64,000 nt of DNA from Desmodus rotundus (GCF_022682495.2 NC_071392.1:71260097-71324096), one strand, 5' to 3'; positions 1-12,986 are shown, numbered from the stretch's first letter. Notes: generated by a model from the sequence alone, not told the origin. Numbers and translations are program-made.

Positions 1-875
1 CAAAAGATTCAGTTTCCCTCAGCCCAGAGGTTCCTCTCCTTCAGTACAACCCACTGCACACGCAGGAATGCATCTGGGTTCACCTTCAGTGCCCCAGTGG
101 AACTTGGGAGTAAGGGAAACTGACATAGATGTTTTGTCTATGCTGCTTCTTGTGCTGCACGAAACAAGCTACTTTGTCTCTGACCCAGTGGTCTTCATGT
201 CTTCTGCCATAATTCAGGAAACCTTGTCACTTGCAAGCAGTGCAAAAATCTCTCATTCTTCATAATTTTTGATGGGACGGTTTCTTTAAAGAAGCTATTT
301 TAATAATCTTAATAGTAAAAGCTTGTTTTAAAGCAGAGATAGAATTTTGTTTTATTTTTGTACCTACGTAATGGACATTTACCTATGACTGATTTTATAA
401 CGTGTAGAAAACACAATTTTTTAATTAGAAAGATAATGTGGACAACTGACAGTTTGACCCAACCCCATCCATGATCATCAGTTTATCTGTCACCTTTGTT
501 CTGAGTGGCACACACTGGTCTCAGAGGGGAAGCATGGCTCCAGGAGACAGTGGGTAGCAGGGGTTCCGATCATGTATAGGATACTTTCAGACTAGGAGTT
601 TGCTCTTTCAACAGGCCTATATAAGCCAAAATAGCTGTTTCAAAATGTCTTCTTCATTGTACCTATCTAGGTGTTTAGCCAATAGCCTAGTGCATAGTAG
701 TTAATGGGTAAATATTTAGAGCCTGAAAGAACATGTGAAATAAAACAATTGAGATTAAAAATATATAACTAGATGGGAAATTCTTTTCTTTAATTACCTA
801 TTCCAATTCCAATGATAGAGTTGTGTTTAAATTTATTTAATTCTTTGCCTGTATACAATATGACCAACATTGTAT
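1..875. other. Unassigned AT-rich intergenic DNA
   Basis: I see no gene or recognisable repeat here. The longest open frame, near 68-265, has no recognisable domain and no splice context that would make it convincing. Confidence 0.5.
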
Positions 876-1005
876 ACTTTTAGGAGTGACTCTGCCACTT
901 ACTCTTTTTGTGGCCCTGAACCTCAGGATTCTTACCATGAAGTGAGAGGGTTGGACTTGTTTATCTTTAAGGTCCCTTCCAGCATTGGATTCTAAGAAAC
1001 CCAGG
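876..1005 (+). repeat. MIR-like ancient SINE fragment
   Basis: The stretch carries the diagnostic order of MIR-type tRNA-derived SINEs: a 'tctgccacttact' core-like start, a degraded 'cctcaggattcttacc' segment and a 'ggtcccttccagc' tail. It is strongly diverged, as expected for a mammal-wide element. Boundaries are approximate. Confidence 0.5.
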
Positions 1006-1520
1006 TTATGGAGCTGAGTAATAATGCTATTTCTAAATGTCTTTTTTCCTCCAAAAGCATAGCCAGAAAAGTTATTTAAGTGGAAAGAAAGATGAGCAAT
1101 TTGAATATGTGAATATGTTAAATAATCTTCTTAGTTTCTTTTGCTATTAATAGCTTTCTGTCCCCTTTCTTCACTTTGAAGCGAAGACTAAATAAGAGGG
1201 TAGCTATTTTACTTTTGAGTAGGTTCATAGCATCTCTAATCTCTTCCAAAGGTGACAAAGAATTGGCTTCGATAAGGATTCTTTCACATAGGCATAAAAG
1301 TGGTGATATTCTTACCAAACTGTAGAAATACAGTATCAGTACTGAGACTTTGGTTGTCATCTTTAGTATTTGCAACTAGTAATTAGCTTTTATTGTGTGT
1401 TAGAAGTGTTAAAAATAATAATGGAAAATTTTTCACTTGGGAGAAATGGCCTATTAATTGTGATTGTACAAAGACAAGGACTCCTCTTGGTGCTGATTTT
1501 TCCTGCCAAGTGTAAAGGTG
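1006..1520. other. Unassigned intergenic DNA
   Basis: This stretch is AT-rich. I see no gene, RNA gene or clear repeat. Confidence 0.4.
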
Positions 1521-1527
1521 GACATAT

Positions 1528-1610
1528 GGCTGGGTGAGCTCACTTGGTTAGAGCCCAATGTTAAAAAGGCCAAGGTCATGGGTTGAAATCCAACAGGAGC
1601 AAGTCTGTTC
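1528..1610 (+). repeat. tRNA-derived SINE fragment
   Basis: A box A-like block (TGGCTGGGTGAGCTCAC) is followed about 40 bp later by a box B-like block (GGTCATGGGTTGAAATCC). That spacing is typical of a tRNA-derived SINE head. The family is uncertain, and the sequence after box B is too diverged to place. It could be an old lineage-specific SINE. It is not a functional tRNA, because no cloverleaf or acceptor stem is evident. Confidence 0.45.
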
Positions 1611-1619
1611 TGCTCTCTT

Positions 1620-2116
1620 TTGCCCTGACAACTCTCTTACAGACAGGAACCTAACTGGAAGTCATACCCTATTCATGGCGTGTCAGTTATGACCTCATAC
1701 ATGGTAATAGCAAAAAGGTCACCAAGTCTATTGTTATTTTTCCTTCGAGTTCATGATTTTTTATATGCCAATGCAATTTAATTCAACAAAAATTAATTGC
1801 TTTAATATACTCCTAACCATGTTACAAGTAAGAGGTCTGACCTGATGATATGATATAATACATATTCTGGAGAAGCTTATAGCCTTGAATAGAAAAAGAA
1901 ACTCGGATTCATCTCCTGCTCTTGGATGTCAGCGCCCTTGGTTCTCAGGCCTTTGAACTCAGGTCAAGACTTGATGTATTTACCCCACAGCTTCATGAAC
2001 ACTTTACTTACATAGATGATTAAAGAAGTTCAAGAGAATGCAAAAGGGAAAAGGTAACACAGACAGAGCACTTTTTATGTACCAGGAACTGTGATCTCTA
2101 TAAGAATTCTCTCACT
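1620..2116. other. Unassigned DNA ahead of a full-length L1
   Basis: No gene is seen. About 2060-2110 weakly resembles the middle of a MIR ('gagcactttttatgtaccaggaactgtgatc') and is cut by the L1 insertion that follows. Confidence 0.35.
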
Positions 2117-4187
2117 GGAGAGAGAAGTTGCAAGATGGCAGCAGAGTAGGAAGATCTTCTTCATAACCTCCTCTCAGAGCCAACCTGAAAATAAAACTAA
2201 AGAACAGTCACCCTGAATTACCAACTGAAGACTATCTGAAGAGGAGACCTTTAACCAAGGAGGGTGGAAACTACCTGGAGACCAGTAGGAGGGGTGGGGT
2301 CGCGAATGGATCTGGCCTTCTCCCACAGGTGGCAGGCTGAGGTTGCAGAGGGATAGCACAGATATAGGAGCTTCCGCCTGAGAGGACTGAAGCCTGGACC
2401 CCAGACTGGGCTCCCCAGCCCAGAGAACAAGAGCAGGGATCAGCTGCCCACAAAATGTCCAGTGGTGAAAGGCTGCAAGGTTTCTATCCCCCAGATAGAG
2501 ACGAAGCCTGCTGGAGACAAAGCCACTTTTTAAAGAGGCTAAAGCACAATTTTTTTGTTCTCAGCCACTCACTCTGGGCTTTGGCAAAAAGAAGATGGTA
2601 CAAACTGGAGTTTCCTGAAGAGAATCTGGAGTGGGAGGCACTGGGGAGAGATGTAGGGGGGCAGCTGCCATGATCCCTGTGCTGGATCACCCCCTGATAT
2701 CACAGCAACCATTTTTCTTGAGAAGAGCAAGTCCCTCCCAGGGGAAGCAGCTAGGGAAAAGCAATTACCCCACCCTCTGGGATACCACTCACCTCACCCT
2801 CTGGAATTCTGCTAGTCTACCTTGCATCTTAACCCCTGCTATGAAGACAGCAGTAGGCAGATTCAGGGGGTATCAGAAACTGTCTTTGGGGCATGGCCTT
2901 TCCCTATATTTTCCTGGGAAACACACTGGTGCTTCCCCTTCATGGGAGAGCCAATAGAAACACCCTCCTGGTTTCTGGCAGACCCAAACTCTGGGCTCCG
3001 GAGGCCCTAGCTGCCTGCCTGCTGGGCTCTGTGCCCTGCTGAGTTTAGGAAAATAATCTGGAACAGACTCAGATGTGTGGCTCTTAGGAAGGAGAGCACA
3101 CCCACCATCTTCCCTGAAGTCTGAATGGCACCACCCCTTATGGGAGATCCAGGGGTCCCACCCCCTGATTCTGCCAGAAGCCCTTTCAGAAACAGCTATT
3201 TCAGTGACTAAGACTGACAGGGGGCTGGCAGGCAGAGGCAAGCACAGGTGGATCCTTTGGTGCTTTGGGACATTTGCTGACCCACCCCTAGGCACTGTGT
3301 TGGTAAAGGCTGGCATTGCAGTGCAGCTTGGCTTCTTCCATGCACAGCCAAGCCTAGTAGATGCAGCCACAAAACTGTGGATCATTCATATCTTTGAACA
3401 GACTCCTGAGAGCCAGACACGAACAGCAACTGACATTGGCTTATAGCAGCTTCAGACAACATTGGCGCAGTATCCAAAGGGAGATCCTAGCAGGCAAGCA
3501 TTACACTCTAGAGAGATGAATTCCACTTTAGTTTTTCTTTTCATTATTTTCTTGATTTTTTTCAAAACTTTTACATTATTATTTCTATTTTTCTTTCTTC
3601 ATATTTCTTATTTTACTCATTCCTTTTTTTACTCTATTTTTCTTCTCTTTTCTTTTGTTATTTTTTCTCTCTTTATTCTTTTCTCTATTTTTCTTTCTAT
3701 TCTTTATTTTTATTTTTTCTTTTCCTTCTTTCCTCTGACATTATTTTTTCTTTCCTTTTGTCTTCTCATGTTCTCTTTTTCCTTTTCTACTCTTTTTTCT
3801 TATTATTCTCTTTTTCTTTTGTTGTTTTTCCTGCTGTTATTGGGGTTTTTTGTTTGTGTTTGTTTTGTTTTGTTTTATGTTATATTGTTGTGTTTTTTTC
3901 CTGTCAGCACCAACAGCTTGCATGATGTGGTTGGGGTTGGGCCTCTCAATCAGCTTGCCAGAGTAGAGATCACACCCATGAGCAGTCCAACAGCAATCAA
4001 GACCCAATTACAATAGCAGAGCCCACATACCCACATGAGACAATCCTAGGGCATTCAGCCCAGGAGATCAAGGAGACTGCACCACAGTACCCCACAGAAC
4101 TCCTACGACATAAGGCCACTGCATGAAGACTGGGAGTGAAAGCAGTTCTATCTAATACATAGAAAAAAACACAAAGAGGCAGCTAAA
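2117..4187 (+). promoter_or_regulatory. L1 5'UTR / internal promoter region
   Basis: In a LINE-1 this segment holds the internal RNA polymerase II promoter. The first 1.3 kb is GC-rich. From about 3530 to 3900 it becomes an almost pure T-rich tract on the plus strand. The low-complexity open frame across that tract (3462-4016) is a translation artefact. Several shorter frames on both strands here are also not genes. Confidence 0.6.
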
Positions 4188-6006
4188 ATGGGAAGACAAA
4201 GGAACAACCCCCAAATGAAAGGAAAGGAGGAATCTCCAGGAAAAAAGCTAAATGAAATAAAGGCAAGCAATTTATCAGATATAATTCAAAATAATGAGTA
4301 TAAGGGTGCTCAAAGAACTTAGAATTACAAGGAACTTAATGGGAACTGTAAGAAACTTAGAACTACATCAGCATAAAAACACATAGAAAATAATGAATAA
4401 GAAGCAGTAGGAAGTTAAGAATACAACATCTGAAAAGAAGAATACTAGAAGGAATTAAAAGTGGGCTCAATGAAGCATAGAATCGAATCAGCAACTTGGA
4501 AGACAAGGTAGAAAAAAACAATCAGAGCAACAAGAAGAAAAAATGACTTAAAAAGAATGAGGATAATTTAAGGGAACTCCAAAACAGAACCACACATAAC
4601 AATCTCTGCATCATAGGGGTACTAGAAGGAGAAGAAAGTGAGCAAGGGATAGAAAACCTGTTGGAAGAAATAATGACAGAAAACTTCCTTAACCTGATGA
4701 AGGAAAAAGTCACAGATTTTCAGGAAGCAGAGTCCCAGTCAAGATGAACCCAAAGAGACCCACACCAAGATACACCATCAAATGGCAAAGTTTAACACTG
4801 TTGAGGTTGCAGTCAAAAAAATTACAGCGTGGGTTGCATGTATCTGAGAGAGATATTCATTAGTAGTATGTGCTGAAACGTGAAAAAATAAAAAAACTGC
4901 AAATTTGCATTTATTACATTTATATAATAAAACACATGATTTTTGTTTACTTTCAATTACAATCTAGAAATTATGAAAGAAATATAAAAACATAAAGAAT
5001 AACAGAAATATGGATATTACTAAAAAATACAACCAAAAACAGTTTTTTACATCAGTAATCAGGATCTTAAATAGCTGGCTTTACAAAACACTTGTAATAG
5101 TCATTGCAACAGAAGTTAACAAAAAATCTTCTGTGGCTGTTTTCTAATTTGTCTTCTCATTGGATTTTTCCTCCATTTTGATTCTTTATATCTTCCAAAA
5201 AAAATACTCTTCATTCATATCCAGTTCATCTTCATTTCTTTACTAGAAATGTCTTGCTCATCATCAGAGTTTTCTGAACAAACTTCCACATAATATTCAT
5301 CTTCTAAATCACTTTCATTTTCACATTTGAGTCCATCATTCTAATCATCAGACTTGAGTAGCTTTCACTTATGTTCCTCAGCATCTCTTGGATTATCAAA
5401 TCTATATATTGTTCCAGTCATTTCCAGTGGAAAATGAAAAAACTACAACACTGACTTTGAAGATCACAAAAAAAATAAAACAAAACAGCTGCACCAACAC
5501 TGACTACAGAGTTCACAATCTCTCAAACACAATTTACTATCAAATATCATTCACTCTTATGAAATACATGTTATAACCAAACTGACAGCTTCAATGTTAT
5601 GGCTGAACATTAGTCACATACAAACACACACCAGTCATGATTTTGAACCTATGCACTTGACATAAATAACAACGTTTAAGAAAAGAGTCTGTATCTCTCA
5701 GACCAGCTGCAACCTCTGTAGGATTAAAGACAAAGGGAGAATCTTAAAGGCAGAAAGAGAGAAACAGTTACCCACAAGGGAGCTCCCGTAAGGCTAATTT
5801 CTCAACAGAAATACTTCAGGCCAGAAGGGATTGGCATGAAGTATTAGAAGTAATGAAATGCAAGGACCTGAAACCAAGACTATTCTATCGAGCAAGGCTA
5901 TCATTTAAATTGAAGGTGAAATAATTTCCCAGACCAAAAAAAAATGGCTAAAGGAGTTCATTTCCACCAATCAGCATTGCAAGAAATGTTAAAGGGACTT
6001 CTTTAA
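4188..6006 (+). pseudogene. L1 ORF1 (RNA-binding chaperone), broken
   Basis: ORF1p is the nucleic-acid-binding coiled-coil protein of the L1 ribonucleoprotein. Here an ATG at 4188 opens with a basic, Gln/Asn-rich start, but the frame stops after about 45 codons. The C-terminal domain resumes after the inserted transposon at about 5724, and the homology ends at TAA 6004-6006. The final segment has the usual ending, with a 'LQEMLKG'-like helix. The gene is inactivated by point stops, frameshifts and the 928-bp insertion at the TTAA at 4792-4795. Confidence 0.8.
4796..5723 (-). mobile_element. Non-autonomous piggyBac-like DNA transposon inserted in L1 ORF1
   Basis: The insert is flanked by TTAA on both sides (4792-4795 and 5724-5727), the hallmark of piggyBac integration. 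Both ends carry the inverted motif GAGGTTGCAG / CTGCAACCTC exactly seven bases inside the TTAA. A second subterminal inverted match follows (TCTGAGAGAGAT against ATCTCTCAGA). On the minus strand, about 5200-5425, a decayed frame reads an acidic Asp/Glu/Ser-rich stretch, including DNPRDAEE and ENSDDEQD, like the N-terminal region of piggyBac transposases. No catalytic DDD core remains. The intact flanking ORF1 sequence shows it arrived after the L1. Confidence 0.75.
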
Positions 6007-6050
6007 GAAGACTAGAGAGAGGGGAGAGAGAGAGAGAGAGAGAGAGAACA
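6007..6050 (+). repeat. (GA)n simple repeat at the ORF1/ORF2 junction
   Basis: An almost pure run of GA dinucleotides lies in the short spacer between L1 ORF1 and ORF2. It probably expanded after insertion. Confidence 0.8.
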
Positions 6051-6073
6051 TAGGTATAAAGAAAAAAATAACA

Positions 6074-9000
6074 ATGAATACATACCTATTAATAATAACC
6101 TTAAATGTAAATGGATTAAATGTTCCAATCAAAAGACATAGAGTAGCTGAATGAGTAAGAAAACATGACCCACATATATGCTGTCTATAAGAGACCCACC
6201 TCACAACAAAAGATTTACACAGGCTGAAAGTGACCAGATACAGACAAAAAAAAATATTCCCTGTAAATGGAGACAAAAAAAAGAGCTGAGGTAGCAATAG
6301 TTATACCTGACAAAATAGACTTCAAAACAAAGGCCATAGCAAGAGACAAAGAAGATGACTACATAATACTAAAGGGATTGATTTAACAAGAAAATATAAT
6401 CCTTGTAAACATATATGCACCCAATATAGGAGCACCTAAATATATAAAGAAAATCTTCATGGACTTTAAAATTTAAAGATATACAGCAATACAGTCACAT
6501 TAGGAAATTCTCACACCTCACAGTCATCAATGGATAGATCTTCCAGACAAAATATCACCAAGGAAACAGCAACCTTGAACAACACTGTAGATCAAATGGA
6601 TTTAATTGATATTTATAGAACATTTCACACTTAAAGCAGAAGAATACACATTTTTCTCAGGTGCACATGGAACATTCTCAAAGATAGAACACATGTTAGA
6701 AGAGAAAATAAATCTTAACAAATTCAAGAAGATTGAAATCATTTTCAGATCACATGGCATGAATCCACAAATCAACCTCAAAAACTCAAAAACCTTCAAA
6801 TACAATGAGGTTAAATAACATGCTATTAGATAATAAATGGGTTATCAATGAGATCATGAAGAAATTAAAAACTACCTGGAAAGAAATGAAATAAACACAC
6901 AACAACTCAAAATCTATGGCACACAGTGAAAGCATCCAAGAAGGATGTTCATTGCATTACAGGCCTACCTCAAGAAGCAAGAAAAATCTCAAATAAACAA
7001 TCTAACCTATACCTGAAAGAACAAGAAAAACAACAACAAACAAACCCAGAGTAATAGAAGGAAGGAAATAATCAAGATCAGAGCAAAAATAAATGACATA
7101 GAGCCTAAAATAACAATTCAAAAAAAATCAATGAAACTAGGAACTGGTTCTTTGAAAAAATAAACAAAATTAACAAACTTTAAACCAGATTTAACAGGAA
7201 AAAAAGAGAGAGGACCCAAATGAATACAATCAGAAATGAAAGAGGAGAAGTAACAACTGGTGTAACAGGAATACAAAGGATTTCTAATATAGTAAGAAAA
7301 TATTATGAACATCTATATGCCAAGAAATTGGACAATTGGGAAGAAATGGATAAATTTCTAGAAAAATAGTGTTCTGCAACTGAATCTGGAAGACTCAGAA
7401 ACCCTGAATAGACTAACAACAACTAATGAAATTGAAGCAGGAATCAAAACTTCCAGCAGACAAAATTCCTGGACCTGATGGCTTCACAGGTGAATTTAAC
7501 AATCATTCAAAGAAGAGCTAACTCCTATCCTTCTCAAACTATTCCAAAAATTCAAGATGAGGAAAGACTTTCAAGCTCTTTTTATGAGGCCAATATTATC
7601 CTAATTCCAAAACAAGATAAAGACACAAAGAAAGAAAATTATAGGCCAATACTCCTGATGAACATAGATGCTAAAAACCTCAAAAAATATTAGCAAAGCA
7701 TATCTGGCAACACATTAAAAAGTATAATATACCATGGTCAAGCAGGATTTATCCCAGTGATGCAAGGTTGGTACAATATTGGCAAATTAATAAATGTGAT
7801 ACGTCACGCAAACAAAATGAAAGATAAAAATCACATGATCTATCAATAGATGCAGAAAAATCATTTGATAAGATCCAGCATCCATTTATGATAAAGTCTA
7901 AGCTAAGTAGAATAGAGAAATCACATGTCAACATAATATTGGCCTTGTATGAAAAACTTACAGCCAACATCATACTCACAGGGCAGAAAACAAAAATGTT
8001 TCCCTCAAGATCTGGAACAAGACAAGGATGTCTGCTCTCACTACTCTTATTCTACATAGTATTGGGAGTCCAAGCCACAGCAATCAGACAAGAAGAAATA
8101 AGAGGTATCCACACTGGAAAAGAGGAAGTAAAATCGTAAATATTTGCAGATGATATATTGTTCATATGAAGCCCTGTAGATTCCACCAAAAATCTACTAG
8201 ACTTAATAAATGAATTCTGTAAAGTAGCAGTTTAGAAAAGCAATATTCAGAAATCAGTGGCATTTTTATATACCAATAATCAACTATCAGAAAGAGAAAC
8301 TAAGAAAACTATTTACTATTGAAACAAAAAAATAATGTATTTAAGAGTAAATTTAACAAAGGAGGTAAAAGACCTGTACTCAGTAAACTATAGGACACTG
8401 AAGAAAGAAATTGAGGAAGACACAAATAAGTGGAAACATATACCTTGTTTATGAATTGGAAACATTAACATCCTTAAAATGTCCATACTATCCAAAGCAA
8501 TCTATGGGTCACTATTAAAATACCAGTACAATATTTCACAGATCTATAACAAATATTTCAAAATGGGTATGGAACCAAAGAAGACACAGAATAGCCTCAG
8601 CAATTTTGAGAAAGAAGAACAAATTTGGAAGTATCACAATACCTGATATCAAAGTGTACTTTAAGGCCACTGTAACCGAAACGGCCTGGTACTGGCATAA
8701 AAACAGGCATATCGATCAGTGGAACAACAGAGACCCCAGAAATAAATCCACACCTTTATGGTCAATTAATACTTGACAAAGGAGGCAACATACAATGGAG
8801 TAGAGACATTCTCTTCAATAAATGGTTTTGGGAAAACTGGACTGGTACATGCAAAAGATACACATACACAAGGTTAAACTCAAAATTGATAAAAGACATA
8901 AATGTAAGTTCTGAATCTGTACAATCCTATAAGAAATCATAGGCGGTAAGATTTCAGATGCCTGGCATAGCAATGTTTTTTCTCGTATATTTCCTAAGGC

Positions 9001-9840
9001 AAGGAAAACAAAGTAAAAAGTAAACAAATGAGACTACATAAAATTAAAGAGCTTCTGCACAACTAAAGAAACCATTATCAAAATGAAAGGGGAACCCACT
9101 GTGTGGGAGAACATATTTGCCAATAATATATATGATAAGGAATTAATTTCCAAAATATATAAAGAATTTACATAACTCAAAACCAGAAAGACTAACAATC
9201 CAATTAAAAAATGGGCAAAGGACCTGAATAGACACTTCTCTAAGAGGACATACAGATGGCCAGTAGACATGAAAAAGTGCTCAGCATCAGTAGTCATCAG
9301 AGAGATGCAAATTAAATCCAGAATAAGATATTATCTCACACCTGAGAGAATGGTCATCATCAAGAAATCAATTAATAGCAAGTGCTGGTGAGGATGCCAA
9401 GCAAAGGGAACCTTCATGCATTGTTGGTGGGAATGCAGACTGGTATAGCTACTATGGAAAACAGTATGGAGTTTTCTCAAAAACTTAAAAATGGAACTCC
9501 CTTTTGACCCAGCCATTCCACCTCTGGGAATATATTCTAACAATTCCAAAACAGCAGTTCAAAAGGATATATGCACCTCTATGTTCATAGCAGTACTATT
9601 TACAATAGTCAATATCTGGAAACAGCTCAAAGCCCATCCATAGGTGAGTGGGTAAAAAAGCTTTGGTACATTTAAAAAGTGAAATACTACACAAAAGTAA
9701 AAAAGAAGGAATTCCTACATTTTTTGAAAGCGTGGATGGACCTGGAGACTATTATAATAAGTGGAATAAGTCAGTCAATGAAAGACAAATACCATATGAT
9801 CTCACTTAAATGCAGAATCTAACAAACAAAATAAACTAAG
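6074..9840 (+). pseudogene. L1 ORF2 (endonuclease / reverse transcriptase), broken
   Basis: ORF2p supplies the endonuclease and reverse transcriptase used for target-primed reverse transcription. Translation from ATG 6074 gives the expected start, with TLNVNGLN at about 6098-6121, the opening of the apurinic-like endonuclease domain. A TGA then replaces the Trp codon soon afterwards. Reverse-transcriptase landmarks are visible: a 'SFDKIQHPF' block near 7858, 'SGTRQGC' near 8010, and the catalytic FADD motif at 8143-8154. The frame is interrupted many times, so no product is expected. The 3' limit is approximate. Confidence 0.85.
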
Positions 9841-10075
9841 AAGCAAAATAAAATCAGAGGCATAGAAACATGGAACAGACTGACAGCTATTGGAGGGGGA
9901 GCCTGGATGAAAGAAGGTGAAGGGATTAGCCAAAGAACATATGTGAATGACCCATGGACACAGACAACTGTGTGGAGATTGCTTGAGGGCATCATAGGGC
10001 TGGGCTGATGGGGCAAAGGAAGAAAAATTGGAAAACTCTAATAGTGTAAATAACACAATATAATTAAAAAAAGAA
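9841..10075 (+). other. L1 3'UTR and A-rich tail
   Basis: The segment follows the degenerate ORF2 end and finishes in an A-rich tail at about 10045-10078 (TAATTAAAAAAAGAAAAAG). It marks the 3' end of the full-length element. Confidence 0.6.
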
Positions 10076-10079
10076 AAAG

Positions 10080-11635
10080 TAATTCACTTAACAGTGAATC
10101 AAATAAAATAGAATACAAATAAACTAGAAATAGTGTGGAGTAGTGTATGGCTAAATCCCTGGAGCAGTGGTTTACACTCACATTTCTTGAAATAATCTTA
10201 TTCAAACTATTTATATAAATGTCCAGCATCAGTGACTTCATAATTTGTGGAACTATTTTTTAAGTCAACTAATGTTCACCTGCAGCAAATCATTTTTAAT
10301 TACAATTAAGTTGTGATAATGGCCTAAAAGTAGAATCTATTTATTTGTTCCTAGAAATGTTATCCTGAACATGAGGATAATTTCCATAATTGGGCATTAG
10401 GACATCTTCTCTCCTGTGTTTCAACCTATGTGTGTATATGTTTAAATTTTTATAATGTAATCATTTACTGTATTACTTATAAAAATAATCTTTGTAAGGT
10501 TGAGCTTCAGTGATAGTCAATGCTTGAAACTCTGAAATCATACCCTCAGAAATAAGGGTCAAATCTTCCTTTCTCATTTTTATAAAAACATTCATTCTTT
10601 GTTTCATATATTTACTGGAGGTGACCTGACTTGCTTATATTTTCTTCCCACTCCTCTACTTCCCCACATTCATTTAAATTCTCTATTTGCCTGGTTTATT
10701 CCAAAGAATGTTCAATGATCTAACTCAGACTTGTACACTTATCATTTACTTAGCAACTTTAACTTTTTTTTGAAAATCCTGCCACTAATTGAAAAAAAAA
10801 TCTTTAGTTTGAATGAGAAACATTATGATGTATTCCATCTCAACATAAGATATCCAAACAATTTCCATAGATAGAAACATTTAGCAATAAAACAATAAAA
10901 TTAAGCTTATGTAAGCAAAATATAAGCTTGAAAGTAAAGAAATGTACTGTGTATGTAAAATGGAATGTACTGAGAATTGATTGTATGTACTAAATGCGGA
11001 AGAGAAGACTAATGGTGAGTTTTGGGGATGGAAGGGTATGAGGAAATCATTCCTAGATTGTAGATTCTTTTTTTCTACACTGTTTTCCTCATCAAATTTT
11101 CAAGTGTAATAAGACTCATGGTTATCTTGCACTCAAATTACATTTAAAAGCAAAACAGTAGCATAGAAAAAAGTCACTTTTAGGGCAAATAAAGACAAAA
11201 CACAGGAGCAATTTGAAGCTCATGGAACAAGTGCATGTGCACATTTTTATGAAAAGTCAGAAAATCTGAAATTTTCACCCCACTCATTTGACTTGCATAC
11301 ACAAAGAAAAATATTTTGGGTTATTCTAAACATGTACGCAATTCAAATTTGTTTCATTTGATGTTTGTTGACTCCAGAATTTATGTTGAGTAAACATATA
11401 TGTCTTTGCCTGAAACTATAATTTCAAACTACTACTTCTTAGAATATATATAGTGTGTTTTGGGATGAAAAAATCATTATGGATAAAACAAATGAATCAC
11501 TTGAAAAGTGGTATAACTTTATTTTACCACTTTGTTATTATCAAAACTTACTAACTGATGAGTAATCATGTGCCATGAATCTCTATTCCTTGTCTCAGAG
11601 GCCACCTTGGGCACCCAGCTAGGTGAGATGCTCCT
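10080..11635. other. Unassigned AT-rich intergenic DNA
   Basis: I see no gene, RNA gene or clear repeat in this 1.5-kb stretch. Confidence 0.45.
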
Positions 11636-11637
11636 TC

Positions 11638-11828
11638 CTTTTATCTTTTTTTGTGTAGACTTTTCCATCTCCTCAGTATTACTCTTAACCTCTGTGTATT
11701 TCCCCTACTGAACTGAGAGAAGGACCATATTCTCTGAGGGAAGAAGGACCATGATCTTTTTGTTCCTAACATGTAACCCTTTACCTGTCCCACAGTTCTT
11801 GAGTGAATCAATGAATGTGTAAGTCTCT
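11638..11828 (+). repeat. L2-like LINE 3' fragment
   Basis: The order 'ttcctaacatgtaac...' then 'agttcttgagtgaatcaatgaatg' matches the degraded L2 3' end (usually 'ccagtgcctggcacatagtaggtgctcaataaatgaatg'). It is very diverged, so the call is tentative. Confidence 0.35.
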
Positions 11829-11829
11829 A

Positions 11830-12980
11830 CACTTTAACGACCTGCCTCCAGATGAAGGCAGGTTTCTGTGTTACCTACTCAATAGGCTATTAGAAATGCT
11901 TGAATGTTTTTAGTTACCCCTGATCAACGAGCATTTCATGTCTGAGAGAACATTTTTCTCAACCAAAACTATGCCTGATAACTTAGGTGTAAAATTACCG
12001 TAGTGATCGAAGATTTACCATTCTTCTTTGAATTTACCTAGGTTTCTGTTGGAATTAAACGCTGTGCTTCTCTTTCAGTGAGCTGAGACTATCTGCTCTG
12101 GGTACCAGATGGCTTCTCTTCCACTTGAAAATGAAAACATCTGACAGACTTTGTCAGGGCATGTGTCAGTAATGTTATTCATGGGGAAAGTCTTCGAAAT
12201 GACATGTTGTCTCTGAGTGCCTTTATCTGGAGCATGTGTTATGTCTTCAGATGCTTCAAAGTTCACACATTAAAGATGTTAGTTCAGTTGTAAATTTTTG
12301 CAGGTCTATAGGCTCAAAGCCTGAAAGAAATTATGCTCTGAGAAAATGAACATTTCCCTCTTCTTTTTCTATTTAGGGTTTTAGATATATTTACAAACTA
12401 TAATGGAGAAAAATTTATATTTTCGCTCTTAAAATTCATTCACCTTGCACTTATTTCTTCAATAAAATTTTCTTGGAGACTGTGGCAGAACATCCAGACT
12501 ATCTTTTGCCAGACCCTGACCCACATTCAATAACAATAACCCCTCAAAACATCAGTTTTTGCTTTGATGATATGTTAATGTCCACCATAGAGACCTCCCT
12601 GCTGCCATACAATCAATATTTTTAATAATTAAAATAGGTTTTAGTTAAGTCATCCCTTTCTTCCACCTTGCATGACACCTGACAGTCACTAGAAAGTCAA
12701 GCTTCTTGATGCAGAAATTGTGATCCTGGGACACTTTGTCTTCCTTAAAATTCTGATAACACAACCTTTGCTTCATTAGTACTATGTCCATCCCTCAGAG
12801 AAATAATCATTTGACGGATTATCATTTTAGTGTCTAACTCCAAAAGGAAGGAGGAGAAGGAGGCAGAAGAGGAGGGACTTTTCCTGGTAGATATAAAGAT
12901 TTATTATCACAACATTATAGTAATAAAGACAGTATGAAATTAGTGAAGGAGCAGGAACTGACCAGCCTTTAAGAAACAGA
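11830..12980. other. Unassigned intergenic DNA
   Basis: No gene is recognised. A purine-rich patch lies at about 12840-12880 (AGGAAGGAGGAGAAGGAGG). Confidence 0.4.
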
Positions 12981-12986
12981 GCCATA

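Larger units (their letters stand above)
2117..10075 (+). mobile_element. Full-length, decayed LINE-1 (5'UTR-ORF1-ORF2-3'UTR)
   Basis: The element runs from a typical L1 5' start (GCAAGATGGCAGCAGAGTAGG, about 2130) through a GC-rich 5'UTR, ORF1, ORF2 and an A-rich 3' end at about 10075. Without the 0.93-kb transposon inside ORF1 it is about 7 kb, the usual full length. Both reading frames carry stops and frameshifts, so it cannot mobilise itself. Possible imperfect TSDs (AATTCTCTCACT at the left, AATTCACTT at the right) are not convincing. The 5' and 3' limits are good to about 10-20 bp. Confidence 0.9.

Noticed and set aside
1528..1610. Functional tRNA gene
   Set aside because: Box A and box B are present, but there is no acceptor-stem pairing or anticodon arm; it fits a SINE head.
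2873..3385. 170-residue minus-strand open frame
   Set aside because: It lies antisense in the L1 5'UTR, overlaps a similar frame on the plus strand, and has no domain.
3462..4016. 184-residue Phe/Leu-rich open frame that looks like a membrane protein
   Set aside because: It is the translation of the T-rich tract in the L1 5'UTR; the repetitive TTT/CTT composition explains every 'membrane segment'.
6606..6818. Small frames within 6.0-9.8 kb as separate genes
   Set aside because: They are pieces of the decayed L1 ORF2 or its antisense strand.
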